DNA of 7,931 bases from Candidatus Cloacimonadota bacterium (GTDB lineage Bacteria; Cloacimonadota; Cloacimonadia; Cloacimonadales; TCS61). Below, in pieces: positions 6,492-7,931 of the stretch (position 1 is its first letter; the number at the start of each line of letters is the position of its first letter). The stretch covers positions 1-7,931 of the forward strand of contig DAOWES010000126.1 in the NCBI GenBank assembly GCA_030638385.1, given 5' to 3'. The translations under genes were made by a program, and so were the position numbers. A model generated the notes under the pieces. That model had not been told where the DNA came from. It saw only the letters and a program-made list of their open reading frames with translations, and made no database searches.

Positions 6492-7275
6492 CATTTTCTC
6501 CCTCAATCTCATCAAGTTTAAGATCGTCGAAAGATTTATGTTCCTCTCTATTCACAAACTCGATAAAAATATCGTCCAAATCTCGCTTTCCTGTTTCAGC
6601 TTGCAATTCTTGCCAAGTTCCTTCCGCTAATTTGCTACCTTTATGAATCATTATAATTCGGTCGGCAATCCTCTCAGCTTCCCGCATTATATGAGTAGAA
6701 AAAAGAACGCATTTATTATCATCTTTACATTTATAAATAAAATCGATTATATTTTTAGCTGTAAGAATATCCAAACCACTAGTGGGTTCATCAAAAATCA
6801 TTACCGGTGGATCGTGAATAATTGAGCGTGCAATTGAAACTTTTTGCTTCATTCCCGTAGAAAGCATATCTACTTTTTTATCTAAGAAACTGTCCATATC
6901 AAGCAATTTAGAAAGCTTCTCCAACCTGGAATCAATTACTTCATCTTTCACATCGTAAAGTCTTCCAAAATAGACAATTATCTCGCGTGCGGTCAATCTG
7001 GAATAAAGGCCTGTATCTCCTGATAAAAATCCTAAATTTGCTCGCACTTTTTGTGGATTTTTTATAATATCATATTTTTCTATTATCGCAGTCCCGGCAT
7101 TGGGTTGCAAAACAGTTGAAAGCATACGCATTGTAGTAGTTTTCCCGGCACCATTCACGCCCAGTAAAACAACAATTTCGCCATTTTTTGCACTAAAACT
7201 AATATCATTAACTGCAAAGAACTCTTCCCCATTTTTTTGACGAAATATTTTACTAATATTTTTAACTTCAATCAT
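6481..7275 (-). CDS. natA: ABC transporter ATP-binding protein, NatA-like
   Basis: This 264-residue cytoplasmic ATPase would power the permease encoded next to it. Visible motifs are Walker A GVNGAGKTT (39-47), signature LSTGMKQ (138-144), Walker B VMIFDE (158-163), D-loop SGLD (166-169) and switch His195 in FSTHIMREAERIAD. The stretch LGFLSGDTGLYSRLTARE (81-98) stands where most ABC proteins have the Q-loop. It lacks the usual Gln, as I recall for NatA-type proteins (GFLTGDTGLY). NatA/NatB of Bacillus subtilis was described as a sodium exporter; that substrate is not proven here. The C-terminal tail (about 243-264) is very acidic and may contact the permease. ATG 7275 follows a modest TGGGGT ribosome site with a 6-nt spacer. 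It is the first gene of the minus-strand cluster, but I see no convincing promoter hexamers in the gap before it. The symbol is by family resemblance. Confidence 0.88.
   Translation of the reverse strand: MIEVKNISKIFRQKNGEEFFAVNDISFSAKNGEIVVLLGVNGAGKTTTMRMLSTVLQPNAGTAIIEKYDIIKNPQKVRANLGFLSGDTGLYSRLTAREIIVYFGRLYDVKDEVIDSRLEKLSKLLDMDSFLDKKVDMLSTGMKQKVSIARSIIHDPPVMIFDEPTSGLDILTAKNIIDFIYKCKDDNKCVLFSTHIMREAERIADRIIMIHKGSKLAEGTWQELQAETGKRDLDDIFIEFVNREEHKSFDDLKLDEIEGENDEL
6489..6504 (-). promoter_or_regulatory. Ribosome binding site inside natA that sets the permease start
   Basis: GAGGGAG (6504-6498) lies within the last codons of natA and is followed by AAA and then two adjacent ATG codons (6494-6492 and 6491-6489). 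The second ATG has the better 6-nt spacing. The site means the two proteins are translated from one message with coupling, as is common for subunits made in fixed ratio. Confidence 0.7.
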
Positions 7276-7358
7276 GTAAATACCCCAGTTATTATTTTAA
7301 AAACTAAAAATCAAATAATTTATTCTAGTGTAAAGATTTTTATAAATAGCGTTTAAAT

Positions 7359-7392
7359 AATTAAAGGCCAACCGGAAAGTTGACCTTTAATT
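7359..7392 (-). terminator. Hairpin terminator after the M42 peptidase gene
   Basis: The arms AAAGGCCAAC (7363-7372) and GTTGACCTTT (7379-7388) pair around a 6-nt loop, and four more A-T pairs extend the stem to 7359-7392. As minus-strand RNA the single imperfect position is a U·G pair, so the stem is unbroken; as plus-strand RNA it is a C/A mismatch. That asymmetry points to use on the minus strand. The tail TTTAATTATTT is T-rich but not a pure run. It starts 22 nt past the peptidase stop and separates that gene from natA. Confidence 0.7.
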
Positions 7393-7413
7393 TGATTTTA
7401 ACTATTTTATAAA

Positions 7414-7931
7414 CTATACTATTGGAATAAAATCTGTGCTATCATTCAGCAGACGTACAAACTCTGCTAATAATTTAACTGAATCGTCCACATCAGATAA
7501 GGCGATAACTTCATTTGGTGTGTGCATGTATCTGTTTGGAATGCTAATGAGACCGGCAGCAACACCACTACGAGTAACCTGAATAGCATTTGCATCTGTT
7601 CCTGTTGCTCTTGGAGCTGCTTCTATTTGAATATCAATTTTAGCATTTCCGGCTGCTTTATTCAGAAGCTCAAATACTTTTGGATTGATATTTGCACCTA
7701 CAGAAACACAAGGGCCTTTAGCCAAAGTAACCTCACCATCAAGAGCTTTATTCATTCCAGGATAATCGGTAGCATGAGTAACATCAATGGCAATACCAAC
7801 TGCTGGGTCGATCCCAAATGCACTGGTTGTGGCACCTCGAATTCCTAATTCTTCCTGAACTGAAGATACAGAATAGATAGTTGCTACTGTTTGCTCTTTG
7901 GCGAGTTCTTTTAACAAAGCACCAACAATGT
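7414..7931 (-). CDS. M42 family metallopeptidase (aminopeptidase), C-terminal half
   Basis: The 171 visible residues are the C-terminal half of an M42 peptidase (usual length about 340-360). The frame runs off the right edge; a TTG at 7917 is an internal Leu, not a start. M42 enzymes (glutamyl or leucyl aminopeptidases, TET complexes, the so-called cellulase M group) are cytoplasmic two-metal exopeptidases that form large shells and trim peptides from the N-terminus. Present here are VQEELGIRGATTS with the catalytic Glu-Glu pair, AIDVTHATDYPG with a metal-binding Asp, PRATGTDANAIQ in the substrate region, and IPNRYMHTPNEV with the metal-binding His. The remaining metal ligands (the early His and Asp) fall outside the window. 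The gene ends with its own hairpin before natA, so it is probably a separate transcript. The exact substrate preference cannot be told. Confidence 0.92.
   Translation of the reverse strand, partial: IVGALLKELAKEQTVATIYSVSSVQEELGIRGATTSAFGIDPAVGIAIDVTHATDYPGMNKALDGEVTLAKGPCVSVGANINPKVFELLNKAAGNAKIDIQIEAAPRATGTDANAIQVTRSGVAAGLISIPNRYMHTPNEVIALSDVDDSVKLLAEFVRLLNDSTDFIPIV

Noticed and set aside
7276..7360. Promoter for natA (TTTACA, TAGAAT and TAAAAT-like hexamers)
   Set aside because: No pair of hexamers has acceptable spacing, and such matches are expected by chance in DNA this AT-rich.
7522..7848. A 108-codon plus-strand open frame opposite the M42 peptidase
   Set aside because: Its Cys/Ser/Asn-rich sequence is what the reverse of the conserved peptidase codons gives; the minus-strand reading has all the M42 motifs.

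Overview
This is an AT-rich stretch of bacterial chromosome, most likely from a Gram-negative host. The evidence is a gene with a signal peptide, a barrel-like body and an aromatic C-terminus, which suggests an outer membrane. Protein style (GlmS, the M42 peptidase, the NatB-CPBP fusion) and the dispersed-looking 'GTCATCCTGAGCG' palindrome fit an anaerobic FCB-type lineage such as Cloacimonadota. That placement is inference; nothing in the window proves it.

Layout. Positions 2-271 (+) hold the C-terminal end of a small protein with two membrane segments, cut by the window edge. Positions 374-1585 (+) encode a secreted, probable outer-membrane beta-barrel protein whose N-terminus carries two copies of a small beta-rich module. 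It is followed by a textbook hairpin-plus-T-run terminator (1609-1646). The gap up to 1880, between converging genes, contains a nested palindrome of about 135 bp. It has 15-bp perfect outer repeats, a 24-bp perfect inner repeat and an 8-bp flanking direct repeat, so it looks like a MITE-like element.

Everything to the right is on the minus strand. One tight cluster is transcribed natA-like ATPase (7275-6481), natB-like permease fused to a CPBP intramembrane protease (6491-4491), glmS (4489-2655), recO (2633-1881). natA and natB overlap, natB and glmS are 1 nt apart, and glmS and recO are 21 nt apart, so a four-gene operon is likely. The first two genes would form an ABC-2 exporter. GlmS makes glucosamine-6-phosphate for cell-wall and LPS precursors, and RecO works in recombinational repair. 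Upstream, past a hairpin terminator at 7359-7392, is the C-terminal half of an M42 metallopeptidase that runs off the right edge.

The most striking anomaly is that glmS is broken by a one-base frameshift near 3110, between the two sugar-isomerase domains. All family motifs are preserved on both sides, so a very recent mutation or a sequence error is the simplest reading. A -1 slippery heptamer (T TTA AAG, 3101-3095) sits just downstream in exactly the frame needed to restore the protein, which leaves programmed frameshifting as a less likely but testable alternative. I saw no CRISPR array, tRNA, rRNA, phage gene or transposase, and no clear unknown defence or biosynthetic system.
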